Counted from the first letter of the stretch, positions 17,240-27,476 are shown. The stretch is 44,034 bases of DNA from an uncultured Clostridia bacterium (GCA_947626735.1 CANQTK010000008.1:1-44034); one strand, 5' to 3'. Made by a program: numbers and translations. Notes: generated from the letters alone by a model not told the origin.

Positions 17240-18781
17240 ATGGATATCATAATTAATATCGCCGTTTTTCTAATCTCAGCTGTCATTTTCACCATAGTAG
17301 GTTTTATGATTCGAAAAAAAATAGCAGAATCTAAAATGAAAAGTGCAGAAAATGAAGCAAAAAGAATTGTAGAATTAGCAAATAAAGAAGCAGAAAATAA
17401 GAAAAAAGAAGAAATCTTTAAGGCAAAAGAAGAAATTATGGCTAGTCGAAAAGAGTTAGATCAAGAGATTAGAGAAAGAAGAGGCGAAGTACAACTACAA
17501 GAAAAACGTTTAATTCAAAAAGAAGAAAATTTAGAAAACAGAATGGACCAATTAGAAAAAAAGGAAAAAGACTTACTAACGAAAGTGCAAGACAACGAAA
17601 AAAGAAAAGAAGAGCTAGAGGACTTATATAATAGACAAATGGCAGAATTACAACGTATTGCAGGTTTAACTACAGAAGATGCAAAAAAACAATTACTAAG
17701 CGAAGTAGAAAAACAAATCACAACAGAAAAAGCAACTTTAATTAAAGACTTAGAACAAAAAGCAAAAGAAACCGCAGATAAAACAGCAAAAAACATTATT
17801 AGTTATGCGATTCAAAAGTGTGCAGCAGACCATTCACAAGAAACAACCGTATCAATAGTATCTCTTCCTAATGATGATATGAAAGGAAGAATTATTGGTA
17901 GAGAAGGAAGAAACATTAAAACTTTAGAAACATTAACAGGAATTGACCTAATTATTGATGATACACCAGAAGCAGTCGTTATTTCAGGATTTGACCCATT
18001 ACGTAGAGAAGTAGCGAAAATGGCATTAGAAAAACTGATAGAAGACGGAAGAATTCATCCAGCTAAAATTGAAGAAATGGTAGAAAAAGCAAAAGAAGAA
18101 CTAGAAGCAACCATTAAAGAAGAGGGTGAAAGAGCCGCTATGGAAGCAGGTGTCATTGGACTTCATCCAGACCTTATTAAATTACTAGGAAAATTAAAAT
18201 ATAGAACTAGTTATGGACAAAATGTATTAAACCATTCCATTGAAGTTTCTAATTTGGCAAGAATTATGGCAGAAGAATTAGGGTTAGACCCAAAATTAGC
18301 AAGAAGAGCAGGACTACTTCATGATATTGGAAAAGCCTTAGACCATGATATGGAAGGAACTCACGTAGAAATTGGGGTAGATGTATTAAGAAAATACAAA
18401 GAAAATGAAATGGTAATTAATGCAGTACAAGCTCATCATGGTGATGTAGAGCCACAAAGCATTGAAGCTGTATTAGTACAAGCAGCAGATGCCATTTCTG
18501 CTTCTAGACCAGGTGCAAGAAGAGAAACCTTAGAAGCCTACATAAAGAGATTACAACAATTAGAAGAAATTGCGGATTCCTTTGAAGGAGTGGACAAATC
18601 TTTTGCTATTCAAGCAGGTCGTGAAATAAGAATTATTGTAAAACCAGAAAAAATATCAGATAGTCAAATGACATTAATGGCAAGAGACATTGCAAAAAAA
18701 GTAGAAAATGAAATGGATTACCCTGGACAAATTAAGGTAAATGTGGTAAGGGAAACTAGAGTAGTTGATTATGCAAAATAA
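17240..18781 (+). CDS. rny: Ribonuclease Y
   Basis: 513 residues, the standard RNase Y size. N-terminal membrane helix (residues 3-25), long charged coiled coil (about 35-165), KH domain with [15 protein letters not shown] (about 215-230), then HD domain with [12 protein letters not shown] (about 358-370) and the second-half AVQAHHGD. It is the membrane-bound endoribonuclease that starts mRNA decay in Gram-positive bacteria. A monocistronic unit is likely: its own promoter lies upstream and a strong terminator follows. Confidence 0.97.
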   Translation: MDIIINIAVFLISAVIFTIVGFMIRKKIAESKMKSAENEAKRIVELANKEAENKKKEEIFKAKEEIMASRKELDQEIRERRGEVQLQEKRLIQKEENLENRMDQLEKKEKDLLTKVQDNEKRKEELEDLYNRQMAELQRIAGLTTEDAKKQLLSEVEKQITTEKATLIKDLEQKAKETADKTAKNIISYAIQKCAADHSQETTVSIVSLPNDDMKGRIIGREGRNIKTLETLTGIDLIIDDTPEAVVISGFDPLRREVAKMALEKLIEDGRIHPAKIEEMVEKAKEELEATIKEEGERAAMEAGVIGLHPDLIKLLGKLKYRTSYGQNVLNHSIEVSNLARIMAEELGLDPKLARRAGLLHDIGKALDHDMEGTHVEIGVDVLRKYKENEMVINAVQAHHGDVEPQSIEAVLVQAADAISASRPGARRETLEAYIKRLQQLEEIADSFEGVDKSFAIQAGREIRIIVKPEKISDSQMTLMARDIAKKVENEMDYPGQIKVNVVRETRVVDYAK

Positions 18782-18788
18782 CAAAAAA

Positions 18789-18819
18789 ATACTAGGTAAA
18801 ATATACCTAGTATTTTTTT
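18789..18819 (+). terminator. Intrinsic terminator after rny
   Basis: ATACTAGGTA pairs with TACCTAGTAT and is followed by a T-run. Confidence 0.92.
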
Positions 18820-18850
18820 GCTTTTTTTCTTAAAAATTTCTTAAAAAACC

Positions 18851-18879
18851 TTTTCAATTTAAGCAATCTATAATATAAT
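18851..18879 (+). promoter_or_regulatory. Promoter upstream of PBP1A
   Basis: TTTTCA (18851-18856), 17 bases, TATAAT (18874-18879); a second TATAAT overlaps at 18869. Confidence 0.55.
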
Positions 18880-18913
18880 GTATCTATCAATTTTATGCCA
18901 AGGGGGAAATAAA

Positions 18914-21592
18914 ATGAAAAAAACAAATGGCAAAAAAAAGAACATGAAAAAGAACAATAAAGAGGAAATAGAAAAGACAAAAAAATATAAAACAAAGACA
19001 AATAAAAAAGAAAAAAAGGCAAAGAAAAAACATCCAAAATTAAAAAAGGCAATTCTAATTATTTTTGTATTAGGTATTTTACTATGCTTAATTGGAGTAG
19101 GTATTATTGCGGGAATCTTTTTTAGTGACCAATATAAAGTAACAAGAAGTGAATTGCAAATTAACAATTTTAATACAAAAGTAGCCGATGCAGAAGGGAA
19201 TATTATTGCTACTATTAATGGAAAAGAAAATAGAAAATGGGTCACAGTAGAAGAAATGCCAGAATATTTACCAAAACTATTTGTTGCCTTAGAAGATGAA
19301 AGATTTTATAACCATAAAGGAATTGACCTTAAAAGAACTTTAGGAGCAACGCTTCAATTTGTTTTTAAGGGAGGAAGCTCTTCTTATGGAGGAAGCACGA
19401 TTACCCAACAATTAATTAAAAATACATTTGATGATAAAGACGATTCTGGTTTAGCAGGAATTGAAAGAAAAATTCGAGAAATGGCACGTGCTTATAATAC
19501 CGAACAAGTTCTTTCCAAAGATGAAATTTTAGAATTATATTTAAATAAAATCTTTATGGGTGGAACTTATTATGGTGTTGGAACGGCAGCAGAATATTAT
19601 TTCAGTAAAGAAGTAAAAGATTTAAGTTTAGCAGAAGCAGCTTATTTAGTTGCAATTAACACTTCACCAAATGCTTATGATCCATTTAGTACAGAACAAG
19701 AAGAAATAGATACCATTAAAAACAAAGTAAAAGTAGTGTTAGAAAAATTTAGAGAGGAAGCACCAAATTTAGAATATGATTTGACGGAGGAAGCTTATAA
19801 TACAGCGGTAGCAGAAGTAGAACAAGGACTTGCTTTCCAAAAAGGAAATGTCATTACCACAAAAGATTCTTACTCTTATCTGGTAGATGCTGCACTTCAA
19901 CAAATAACGGAACAATTAGCAGAAGAGCAAGGCTTAAAACTAGAGGAAGCACAATTAAGAATTGAAAATAATGGATACACCATTTATACGACACAAATCA
20001 ATTCCATTCAAGAAATTATGCAAAATGAGTTTGTAAAAGATAAATACTTAGTCAACGGAAAAGAAAAAGATAAAGATGGAAACCTATTAAACGAAGGTCA
20101 CACACAAGCAGCTATGGCAATTATTGACCCAAGTACAGGCTATGTAGTAGGATGTATGGGAGGTTTAGGACCAGATTCTAATCCAACTGGTTACAATCGA
20201 GTAATAAAAGGAAGCAAACAACCAGGTTCTTCTATTAAACCAATTGGTGTTGTAGCTCCAGCCTTAGAAAAAGGTATTATTAATGCGTCTACTGTATATG
20301 ATGATTCTTATACAGTATTTAGTGGAAGATACGATCCACATAATTCTGATTATAGTTGGCGCGGTTTGTTAACTGTAAGGCATGCGATTGAACATTCTTC
20401 TAATGTAATACATGTCAAAATTATGGCAGAATTAGGGCCATCTAATTCAGCTAATTTCTTACGAGAAATGAATTTTACTCAAATTGCAGATAAAGACTTA
20501 GGATTACCATTAGCCTTAGGTGCTACTAGCGTAACGCCGTTGGAAATGGCAGCAGCCTATGCTATGATTGCCAATAACGGAGTATATATAGAACCAACAT
20601 TTTATACAAAAGTGGAAGACATGGATGGCAATGTAATTATGGAACCAAAACAAGAAACAAAGCGCATGATGACAGAACAAAATGCATATATATTAAAAGA
20701 AATTCTTACAGAACCAGTAACAGGTAATGGCGGAACGGCAACAACCTGTTGGATTAAAGGAATGGAAGTAGGAGCAAAAACAGGCTCTACAGGAGATTAT
20801 AAAGATAGATGGTTATGTGGTATTACCCCATACTATGCAGGCGCATGTTGGTTTGGTTTTGATCGAGCAGAGCAACCAAAAGGCATTAGTGGAAATGGTG
20901 CTGCAACCTTATGGGGCGAAATTATGAGAGCCGTACATACGAATTTGCCAAGTAAACGTTTCGAAAAACCATCTGGTGTTGTTAGTTTTAAAATTTGTTT
21001 AGACTCTGGTAACATTGCAACCGATTCTTGCACAAGAACAGAAATGGAATATTTCACCAAAGGAAATTCGCCAAAGCAATGTGAAGGACATACAAAATTA
21101 AAAATCTGTAAAGAAACAGGCAAAATAGCAACAGAATATTGTAAAGACGTAGAAGAAAAGACTTATCTAGTGAAGCCACAAAAAGAAAATACAAAATTAT
21201 GGTCTACAAACCCTGGAGATAAATATGATATACCAACAGAAACTTGTGACGTCCATAAAGCACCGGAACAAGTTGAAATGATTAATGTAGTAGGAAAAAC
21301 TTTAGAGCAAGCAAAAAAAGATTTAGAAGCAAAAGGGTTAAAAGTGGAAGTAAAATATAGTGAGGATAAAAGCAAAAAAGACGGAATTGTATTAAAACAG
21401 AGCGTGGAAGAAAAGAAAAAAGTAGACAAAGGAACCACTATTACTTTAACCGTAAATAAATTGAGTAATAGTAAGCCAAATGAAAATACACTACAAAATA
21501 CTACGATAGATAACACAACAGGTAATACCACAGTGGACAATACAACAACAGGAAATACAACAGTAACGAATACCACAAATACCACAACATAA
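18914..21592 (+). CDS. Bifunctional class A PBP (transglycosylase/transpeptidase) with PASTA domain
   Basis: 892 residues from ATG 18914, after AGGGGG; an earlier in-frame ATG at 18878 lies on the -10 region and is rejected. The first 45 residues are extremely Lys-rich, then a membrane helix (about 48-70). GT51 domain: ALEDERFYNHKGID (catalytic Glu near 125), YGGSTITQQL. Transpeptidase: SSIK (near 437), SSN (near 495) and KTGST (near 621). A PASTA domain (about 792-855) and a low-complexity tail of NTT repeats (about 860-892) end the protein. It polymerises and cross-links peptidoglycan outside the membrane; the Asn/Thr tail is probably a wall-spanning or exposed linker. Probably co-transcribed with cysS 18 bases on. 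Confidence 0.94.
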   Translation: MKKTNGKKKNMKKNNKEEIEKTKKYKTKTNKKEKKAKKKHPKLKKAILIIFVLGILLCLIGVGIIAGIFFSDQYKVTRSELQINNFNTKVADAEGNIIATINGKENRKWVTVEEMPEYLPKLFVALEDERFYNHKGIDLKRTLGATLQFVFKGGSSSYGGSTITQQLIKNTFDDKDDSGLAGIERKIREMARAYNTEQVLSKDEILELYLNKIFMGGTYYGVGTAAEYYFSKEVKDLSLAEAAYLVAINTSPNAYDPFSTEQEEIDTIKNKVKVVLEKFREEAPNLEYDLTEEAYNTAVAEVEQGLAFQKGNVITTKDSYSYLVDAALQQITEQLAEEQGLKLEEAQLRIENNGYTIYTTQINSIQEIMQNEFVKDKYLVNGKEKDKDGNLLNEGHTQAAMAIIDPSTGYVVGCMGGLGPDSNPTGYNRVIKGSKQPGSSIKPIGVVAPALEKGIINASTVYDDSYTVFSGRYDPHNSDYSWRGLLTVRHAIEHSSNVIHVKIMAELGPSNSANFLREMNFTQIADKDLGLPLALGATSVTPLEMAAAYAMIANNGVYIEPTFYTKVEDMDGNVIMEPKQETKRMMTEQNAYILKEILTEPVTGNGGTATTCWIKGMEVGAKTGSTGDYKDRWLCGITPYYAGACWFGFDRAEQPKGISGNGAATLWGEIMRAVHTNLPSKRFEKPSGVVSFKICLDSGNIATDSCTRTEMEYFTKGNSPKQCEGHTKLKICKETGKIATEYCKDVEEKTYLVKPQKENTKLWSTNPGDKYDIPTETCDVHKAPEQVEMINVVGKTLEQAKKDLEAKGLKVEVKYSEDKSKKDGIVLKQSVEEKKKVDKGTTITLTVNKLSNSKPNENTLQNTTIDNTTGNTTVDNTTTGNTTVTNTTNTTT

Positions 21593-21610
21593 AAGAAAGG
21601 ATTAAAAAGT

Positions 21611-23011
21611 ATGACATTAAGATTATATAATACCTTAACAAGAAAAAAAGAAGACTTCAAACCATTACAAGGAAAGAAAGTACGCATCTACTCTTGTGGG
21701 CCAACTGTTTACAGTTATGCCCACATTGGTAATTTTAGAGCTTATGTTTTTATGGATACACTAAGAAGAGCTTTAAAAGCAAATGGCTATACGTTAAAAC
21801 ATGTCATGAATATTACCGATGTAGGACATTTAGAATCTGATGGTGATGAAGGCGAAGACAAAATGGAAAAAGCAGCTAAAAAAGAAAATAAGGATCCTTA
21901 TGAAATTGCTGCTTTTTATACCGATATATTTTTTCGAGATATGGGAAGACTAAATATAGAAAAACCAGAAATTATTGCCAAAGCAACGGATCATATTGCA
22001 GACATGTTAGAATATGTAAAAAAAATTATGGAAAATGGGTATGCTTACGAAACATCCAAAGGAATTTATTTTGATATTTCAAAATTAGACCATTATCCAG
22101 TCTTATCAAATCGCAATTTAGAAGAACAAATAGCAGGAGCCAGAGTAGATGTAGATGAAGAAAAAAGAAATCCTTACGATTTTGCTCTTTGGATTAAAGC
22201 ACCAAAAAATCATATTATGAAATGGGATAGTCCATGGGGATTATCTTATCCAGGTTGGCATTTAGAGTGTTCTGCTATGGGAAGAAAATATTTAGGGGAT
22301 GAATTTGACATTCATACAGGAGGAGTTGACCATATTCCAACTCATCATGAAAATGAAATAGCACAAAGTAAAGGTTGTACAGGTCATATTCCAGCAAAAC
22401 GTTGGATGCATGTAGAATTTTTACAAGTCAATAGCGGAAAAATGTCAAAGAGTTTAGGAAATACTTATACCTTAGATAACTTACAAGAAAAAGGAATTGA
22501 ACCACTTGCTTATAAATTATTCTGTTATACGGCACATTATCGAACCAAGTTAAATTTTACCTTTGAAAGTGCTAATTCCTCTCAAAAAGCGTTAAATCGT
22601 TTAAGAGAAAGTTATTTACTACATAGCCAAAGCAAAGAAAAAGTAGAAGATAAAATCATTGCTGAATATAAAGAAAAATTTATGGAAGCAGTAAATGATG
22701 ATTTAAACATGCCACTTGCTATGGGAATTGTATGGGAAGTAGCAAGAAATAAGCAAAAATCAGAACAATTTGCCAAGCTTTTATTAGAATTTGATCAAGT
22801 CTTAGGGTTAGCATTAGATAAGTCACAAGAATATATAGAAAAGCAAGAAAAAGTAGAATTACCAGAAGAAATAGTAACCTTAATAGAACAAAGAAAGAAA
22901 GCAAGAGAAAATAAAAATTGGGCTGAATCGGATCGCATTCGTGATGAACTAAAAGAAAAAGGTTATCTAGTCAAAGATACCAAAGACGGAATGAATATTG
23001 AAAAAGAGTAA
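21611..23011 (+). CDS. cysS: Cysteinyl-tRNA synthetase
   Basis: 466 residues, normal length. The zinc/Cys-binding N-terminus YSCGPTVYSYAHIGNFRAYV holds the HIGH-class motif (HIGN), GWHLECSAMG and GGVDHIPTHHENEIAQ are the zinc-site regions, and KMSKSLGN (near residue 276) is the KMSKS loop. It charges tRNA-Cys. The ribosome site is AGAAAGGA. It sits between PBP1A and a DUF1189 protein with short gaps, so one transcript from PBP1A to ftsH is likely. Confidence 0.97.
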   Translation: MTLRLYNTLTRKKEDFKPLQGKKVRIYSCGPTVYSYAHIGNFRAYVFMDTLRRALKANGYTLKHVMNITDVGHLESDGDEGEDKMEKAAKKENKDPYEIAAFYTDIFFRDMGRLNIEKPEIIAKATDHIADMLEYVKKIMENGYAYETSKGIYFDISKLDHYPVLSNRNLEEQIAGARVDVDEEKRNPYDFALWIKAPKNHIMKWDSPWGLSYPGWHLECSAMGRKYLGDEFDIHTGGVDHIPTHHENEIAQSKGCTGHIPAKRWMHVEFLQVNSGKMSKSLGNTYTLDNLQEKGIEPLAYKLFCYTAHYRTKLNFTFESANSSQKALNRLRESYLLHSQSKEKVEDKIIAEYKEKFMEAVNDDLNMPLAMGIVWEVARNKQKSEQFAKLLLEFDQVLGLALDKSQEYIEKQEKVELPEEIVTLIEQRKKARENKNWAESDRIRDELKEKGYLVKDTKDGMNIEKE

Positions 23012-23031
23012 GCAAAAAAAGGAGACGAAAG

Positions 23032-24084
23032 ATGAAAGAAGAAAAAGAAGTTTCTTTTTTTAAGAAAATAATCATTTGCATTAAAGATTTTGAAAAATAC
23101 CCAGAAATGGCTACGAAAAGTTGGAAAATTGTATTAGCTTATTTTGTGAAATTACTTCTTGTTTTTGTGGTTATTGCTTCTTTAACATCGGTTTATGGAT
23201 TAATAAGAGAATTTCAAAAAGAATTACAATATGTAAAAGAAGAATTGCCAGAATTTGTCTTTGAAAATGGCAAATTGCAAATGGAACAACAAGAACCAAT
23301 CGTAATCCAAAATAAGGACAACCTTTTTTCTACGATAATAATAGATACGAATGCTGTAGATACGGAAACGTTAGAAAAGGATAAACAAATCTTACAAAAA
23401 GCAGAAAATGGAATTCTCCTTTTACAAGATGAAATGGTGATTAAAACACAAATGGCAACACAACCAGTTACCTATTCTTATACTTCTTTCTTTGACAATA
23501 GCACAATGCAAACTTATACAAAACAAGATTTACTACAATTTTTTTCAGGAACCAATCTTCTTTTGATTAGTATAGGAATCTTCTTTATGATGTTGATTTA
23601 CCTTTTTGTTCTATATTTTATTAGTACATGGCTAGATATTATTTTATTAGCTTTGTTTGGATTTTTTACGGCACTATTATTAAGAATTCATCTTCGTTTT
23701 TCAGCAATGTGTAAAATTGTTATTTATAGTTTAACTTTGCCAATTTTATTGAATATAGGAACGATTTTAATTGAAACTTTTACTACATTGCGTATTGAAT
23801 ATTTTCAAATGATGTATATTGGAATTGCTTATATTTATATTATTACCGCAATTTTAATGATTAAATCAGACATTCTAAAAAGTCAAAAAGAACTAACCAA
23901 AATAATCGAAGAACAAGCAAAAGTTCGAGAAGAATTGCAAAAACAAAAAGAACAAGAAGAGGAAGAAGAACAAAAGGAGCAAAGAGAAAAGCAAAAAGAA
24001 GAACAAAGGAAAAAAGAAAAAAAGGAACAACAAGAAAAAGATAAAAATGTGGGAAATAATGAACCACAAGGAGAAAATGCTTAA
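23032..24084 (+). CDS. DUF1189-type membrane protein with charged C-terminal tail
   Basis: 350 residues. N-terminal helix near 36-55, a long outside region with [12 protein letters not shown] and [11 protein letters not shown] (hallmarks of the DUF1189 family), then three to four helices between about 180 and 278. The last 70 residues are a highly charged Glu/Lys/Gln coiled coil (from [13 protein letters not shown] on), longer than in typical DUF1189 proteins and presumably cytoplasmic. Function unknown. It sits between cysS and ftsH and ends 16 bases before the ftsH start, so a membrane-quality role with FtsH is possible but only inferred from position. Confidence 0.8.
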   Translation: MKEEKEVSFFKKIIICIKDFEKYPEMATKSWKIVLAYFVKLLLVFVVIASLTSVYGLIREFQKELQYVKEELPEFVFENGKLQMEQQEPIVIQNKDNLFSTIIIDTNAVDTETLEKDKQILQKAENGILLLQDEMVIKTQMATQPVTYSYTSFFDNSTMQTYTKQDLLQFFSGTNLLLISIGIFFMMLIYLFVLYFISTWLDIILLALFGFFTALLLRIHLRFSAMCKIVIYSLTLPILLNIGTILIETFTTLRIEYFQMMYIGIAYIYIITAILMIKSDILKSQKELTKIIEEQAKVREELQKQKEQEEEEEQKEQREKQKEEQRKKEKKEQQEKDKNVGNNEPQGENA

Positions 24085-24100
24085 AAAGGAAGGAAAAAGA

Positions 24101-25919
24101 ATGAGCATGGAAGAAAATAATAACCCAGAAGAAAACAAAAATAAAGAAAAAATGAATAAAATTCTACTTGGAATTTTGGTTATCGTATTAGTTATAGCAA
24201 TTGGTGTAGTAAGTTATTTTCTATTTTTCTATCAAAATGAAAATACAGAAGAAAACAAACTTGCTTATACAGATTTAATTAAACAATTAGCCAATGGAGA
24301 AATTGAAAAAATAGAAATGACGGTAGGAAGTACAACCGTAAAAGTAAAACAGAAAAATGTAGAAGAAGAAAAAACAGCGATTATACCAAGTACACAAGCC
24401 TTTATTGAATTAGTACAAGAAAAAGTAGAACAAGGAAATAACATTGAATTAATCCAAAATCCACAAAATATATTAGTTAGTATTTCAGAAACATTTTTTA
24501 CTTTACTTCCAACTTTGATGATTGTTGCCCTATTCATTCTAGTCTTTAAAATGCAAGGACTTGGTGATAAAGGAAAAGTTTACGACCAAGATGCTTCCAA
24601 AGAAAAAGTAAAATTTGATGATGTAGCAGGACTAGATGAAGAAAAGCAAGAAATGATTGAAATTGTACAATTCTTAAAAGAACCAAAAAAATTCAATGAA
24701 ATGGGAGCAAAAATTCCAAAAGGTGTTTTACTTTATGGAAAACCAGGAACAGGAAAAACATTAATTGCCAAAGCCATTGCAGGAGAAGCAGGTGTTCCCT
24801 TTATTTCTATGAGTGGTTCCGAATTTATTGAAATGTTTGCAGGACTTGGTGCCTCTCGTGTTCGTAAACTATTTGAAAAAGCAAGAAAAGTAGCACCATG
24901 CATTGTCTTCATTGACGAAATTGATGCCATTGGTTCTAGAAGATCCAGTGGAAATGGAGCAGAATCAGAAAATAACCAAACCTTAAATCAATTATTAGTG
25001 GAAATGGATGGATTTGATACAGAAGAAACCATTATTGTACTTGCTGCTACCAACCGACCAGAAATGCTAGATAAAGCACTATTAAGACCAGGTCGATTTG
25101 ACAGACAAATTACTATTAATGTACCAGACTTAAAAGGAAGAGAAGAAATTTTAAAAATTCATAGTAAAGATAAAAAATTTGCAGAAGATATTACACTAAA
25201 ATCCATTGCAGAAGATACCGCAGGCTTTACCGGAGCAGAACTTGCTAATATTTTAAATGAAGCTGCTATTTTAGCTGCCATAAATGAACATGAAGTCATT
25301 GAGCAAGAAGACATCGAAGAAGCACTAAAAAAAGTAACCGTAGGACTCCAAAAAACAAGTAGAGTTATTTCTGACAAAGATAAAAAGTTAACTGCCTATC
25401 ATGAAGCAGGGCATGCTATTGTCAGTCGATATTTAGAGACACAAGAGCCAGTAAAAGAAATTTCCATTATTCCAAGAGGTATGGCAGGTGGCTATACCAT
25501 GTATAAAACCAACGAAGACAAAAACTATATTTCCAAAACAGAAATGGAAGAAAGACTAATTGCTCTTCTTGGCCGGTAGAGCAGCCGAAAAAATTGCTTT
25601 AAATGACATTTCCACAGGAGCAAGTAATGATATTGAAGTCGCAACTAAAATTGCGAAAGATATGGTAACTGTTTATGGAATGAGTGATGTAGTAGGAACG
25701 ATTTCTATTAATACCGAAAAAGATCCATACGAATTACAATTATTAGGAGAAAAATATACAGATGCTATTGGAGCAGAAGTAAAAATCTTATTAGATAATG
25801 CTTATAGTAAGGCACAACAATTAATTCTAGAACATATGGATAAACTTCATGAAGTAGCACAAACTCTATTAAAACAAGAAACAATTACCGAAAAAGAATT
25901 TGATAAAATATTCGAATAG
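24101..25919 (+). CDS. ftsH: ATP-dependent zinc metalloprotease FtsH, interrupted by a +1 frame change at a CGG codon
   Basis: Degrades membrane and short-lived proteins. Start ATG 24101 after AAGGAAGG. Two membrane helices (about 19-40 and 128-148) flank an outside domain; the AAA module has GKPGTGKT (near 212), [10 protein letters not shown] and RPGRFDRQI; the zinc site HEAGH is near 431. At codon 492 the frame reads CTT GGC CGG TAG and stops. Skipping one C gives GGT AGA GCA GCC, restoring GGRAAEK (or AGRAAEK), then [12 protein letters not shown] with the third zinc ligand Asp, and the frame runs to 25919. The joined product is 605 residues, normal for FtsH. The zero-frame product lacks the third zinc ligand and would have no complete protease site. 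A palindrome/terminator follows the end. Confidence 0.92.
25574..25576 (+). other. +1 frame-change site, codon CGG, in ftsH
   Basis: Zero frame GGC CGG TAG; +1 frame GGT AGA. The fixed Gly-Arg of the LLGGRxAE segment is restored by skipping the C. The stop follows directly on the CGG. Confidence 0.85.
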
Positions 25920-25921
25920 AA

Positions 25922-25979
25922 CAGGAGGGACGCCCCTTTTCGTTCCAAAATGGAACGGTGGGGACACCCCTTCTTTTTT
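25922..25979. repeat. REP-like palindrome and terminator after ftsH
   Basis: CGTTCCA and TGGAACG (25941-25957) form the core stem, flanked by GGGACGCCCC and GGGGACACCCC, and followed by TTTTTTT. It belongs by motif with the GGGAC palindromes at 10328 and 13042. It is GC-rich compared with everything around it. Confidence 0.7.
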
Positions 25980-26047
25980 TATATAGCAGAAAAGTTTTCC
26001 TTAATTCATATATGTAGTAAGGCTCTTCAAAAAAATTATGTAAAATA

Positions 26048-26076
26048 TTGCAGTTCATAAAAAAATATGATAAAAT
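26048..26076 (+). promoter_or_regulatory. Promoter upstream of the lipoprotein gene
   Basis: TTGCAG (26048-26053), 17 bases, TAAAAT (26071-26076), with TG at the extended -10 position. Confidence 0.65.
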
Positions 26077-26123
26077 AATATCATCTTGTAAACAACAAAT
26101 TCATATAAAATGGAGGAAAAGCT

Positions 26124-26522
26124 ATGAAAAAGAAAATAATTTTTGTTTTATCTTTTCTGATGATGGTGTTGTGTTTAACCGGTTGTGGTAGCACGAATGT
26201 AACACCTGATGAAATTCGGGAAATAACTGAAATTGCCCAAAATTATAAGGACATTGTAGGTTATGAGTTACCGGAAGGGTATACTTGTGAACTTGCAGAC
26301 AACAAAAGAAATAACCAGATTGTAATTGAAACAGACGAGAAAACTAATGTAAATCATATTTTATATTTAACATTTGATATAACAAAGGAGAAAGTTCAAT
26401 TGTTAAATATAAGAGATAATTATTCTGTTGAATACGTGTACATAGGAATAATTACAATATTATTATTTTTAGTAGTTATAGTTGTTGCTATGGCAAGCAA
26501 GAAGAATAATAAATACAAGTAA
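26124..26522 (+). CDS. Hypothetical lipoprotein with C-terminal membrane anchor
   Basis: 132 residues. A signal peptide ends in a lipobox, LCLTGCG, with the lipidated Cys at residue 21; the mature part is about 80 residues and a second membrane helix follows (about 106-125), ending in a Lys/Asn-rich tail. No family recognised. A lipoprotein with a second, C-terminal membrane helix is uncommon. It carries one sense CGG codon (26217-26219), rare in this window. It has its own promoter and a shared terminator, so it is a single-gene unit between ftsH and the convergent rluA-type gene. Confidence 0.75.
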   Translation: MKKKIIFVLSFLMMVLCLTGCGSTNVTPDEIREITEIAQNYKDIVGYELPEGYTCELADNKRNNQIVIETDEKTNVNHILYLTFDITKEKVQLLNIRDNYSVEYVYIGIITILLFLVVIVVAMASKKNNKYK

Positions 26523-26529
26523 ATATTAA

Positions 26530-26566
26530 AAAACCACCAATTTTGTATTAAGAGATTGGTGGTTTT
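26530..26566. terminator. Bidirectional terminator
   Basis: AAAACCACCAAT (26530-26541) pairs perfectly with ATTGGTGGTTTT (26555-26566), between convergent genes. Its right half overlaps the end of the re-framed rluA-type gene. Confidence 0.9.
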
Positions 26567-27406
26567 AATGTGATTTCTTTTTCATTTAAATATTCTAACA
26601 TACCACTAGGAGAAGAAAAATGAAACTTTAAAGAATAACTTTGTAATAATTGTATTTTTTGTTTAAAACGTTTGTTAATTTCATTTTTACCATATTTTCC
26701 GGTCGCCAATAATAGGAAAGCCAATATAGGCAAGATGAGCACGAATCTGATGAGTCTTTCCCGTTTCTAAATTAACATCTAAAAGAGAAGTATTATTTTT
26801 TTTATCTTCTTTTACAACTTTGTAAGAAGTAACAATTTTTTGATAGCCTTTTTTAGGTTCATTTGATAAATAAACCAAAGATTTTTTACTATCTTTAAAA
26901 AGATAAGCTTCTAATTTTGCTTGCTTTTTAGGTAAAATACCATAAACCGTAGTTAAATAATGTTTTTCTATTTCATGGTGCTTAAATTTATCTAGTAAAA
27001 TATCCAAAGCTTCTTTTGTTTTTGCAAATAAAACAAGGCCGGTGGTATTTCTATCTATCCTATGACAAGGCTTAAGAAAATCATAATTTTCTTGTAATAT
27101 AGAAGTAAGTGAATTTTCTCCTACTACTTCTAAATTAGAAGGTTTATCCACAACTAAAATGTAATTATCTTCATATACAATAGGAATCGTTGGTTTATTT
27201 TCAAGTAATTCATCTGAAATGAACACTTTAATCACATCATTTGTACAAACAACTATATTTTCAGAAACTCTTTTATCATTGACACGAATATCCTTTTTTC
27301 GAAGTGCTTTATAAAAAGTATTTGAACTTAAATTAGGAAAACTTTCAAATACCACTTTATCTAGTTTTTTATTATTCTGTTTTTCATTTACGATAATAAG
27401 TTTCAT
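26548..27406 (-). CDS. RluA-type pseudouridine synthase, interrupted by a +1 frame change at a CGG codon
   Basis: Converts uridine to pseudouridine in rRNA. The start ATG at 27404-27406 (MKLIIVNEKQNNKKLDK) follows AGGAG; in-frame codons further upstream give a non-homologous extension. An S4 domain (about 13-70) precedes the catalytic domain with HRIDRNTTGLVLFAK (catalytic Asp near 130) and GKTHQIRAHLAYIGFPIIGD. At codon 236 (26699-26701) the frame reads GAC CGG AAA ATA TGG TAA and stops. Skipping the C gives GAC GGA AAA TAT GGT, the conserved GDxKYG, then NEINKRFKQKIQLLQSYSLK and an end at 26548. The joined product is 285 residues, typical. The truncated form would lack the last 50 residues, part of the core fold. 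The target uridine cannot be assigned. Confidence 0.9.
26699..26701 (-). other. +1 frame-change site, codon CGG, in the rluA-type gene
   Basis: - strand GGC GAC CGG AAA; the +1 frame reads GGA AAA TAT GGT, restoring the family motif GDxKYG. The residue at the site varies in the family, so either Gly (skip) or Arg (four-base reading) would be tolerated here. Confidence 0.85.
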
Positions 27407-27476
27407 AAAAACTCCTATACGAAAAAAAGATGAAATATAATAAATTTGAAAAAAGCGTATTGAAAGTATTTGAGCT

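Noticed and set aside
18807-19245. Antisense frames opposite the PBP1A N-terminus
   Set aside because: They mirror the Lys-rich start of PBP1A; no ribosome site and no homology.
23861-24138. Two Phe/Leu-rich frames on the - strand
   Set aside because: They are antisense to the Lys/Glu coiled-coil tail of the DUF1189 protein; such repeats always give long hydrophobic antisense frames.
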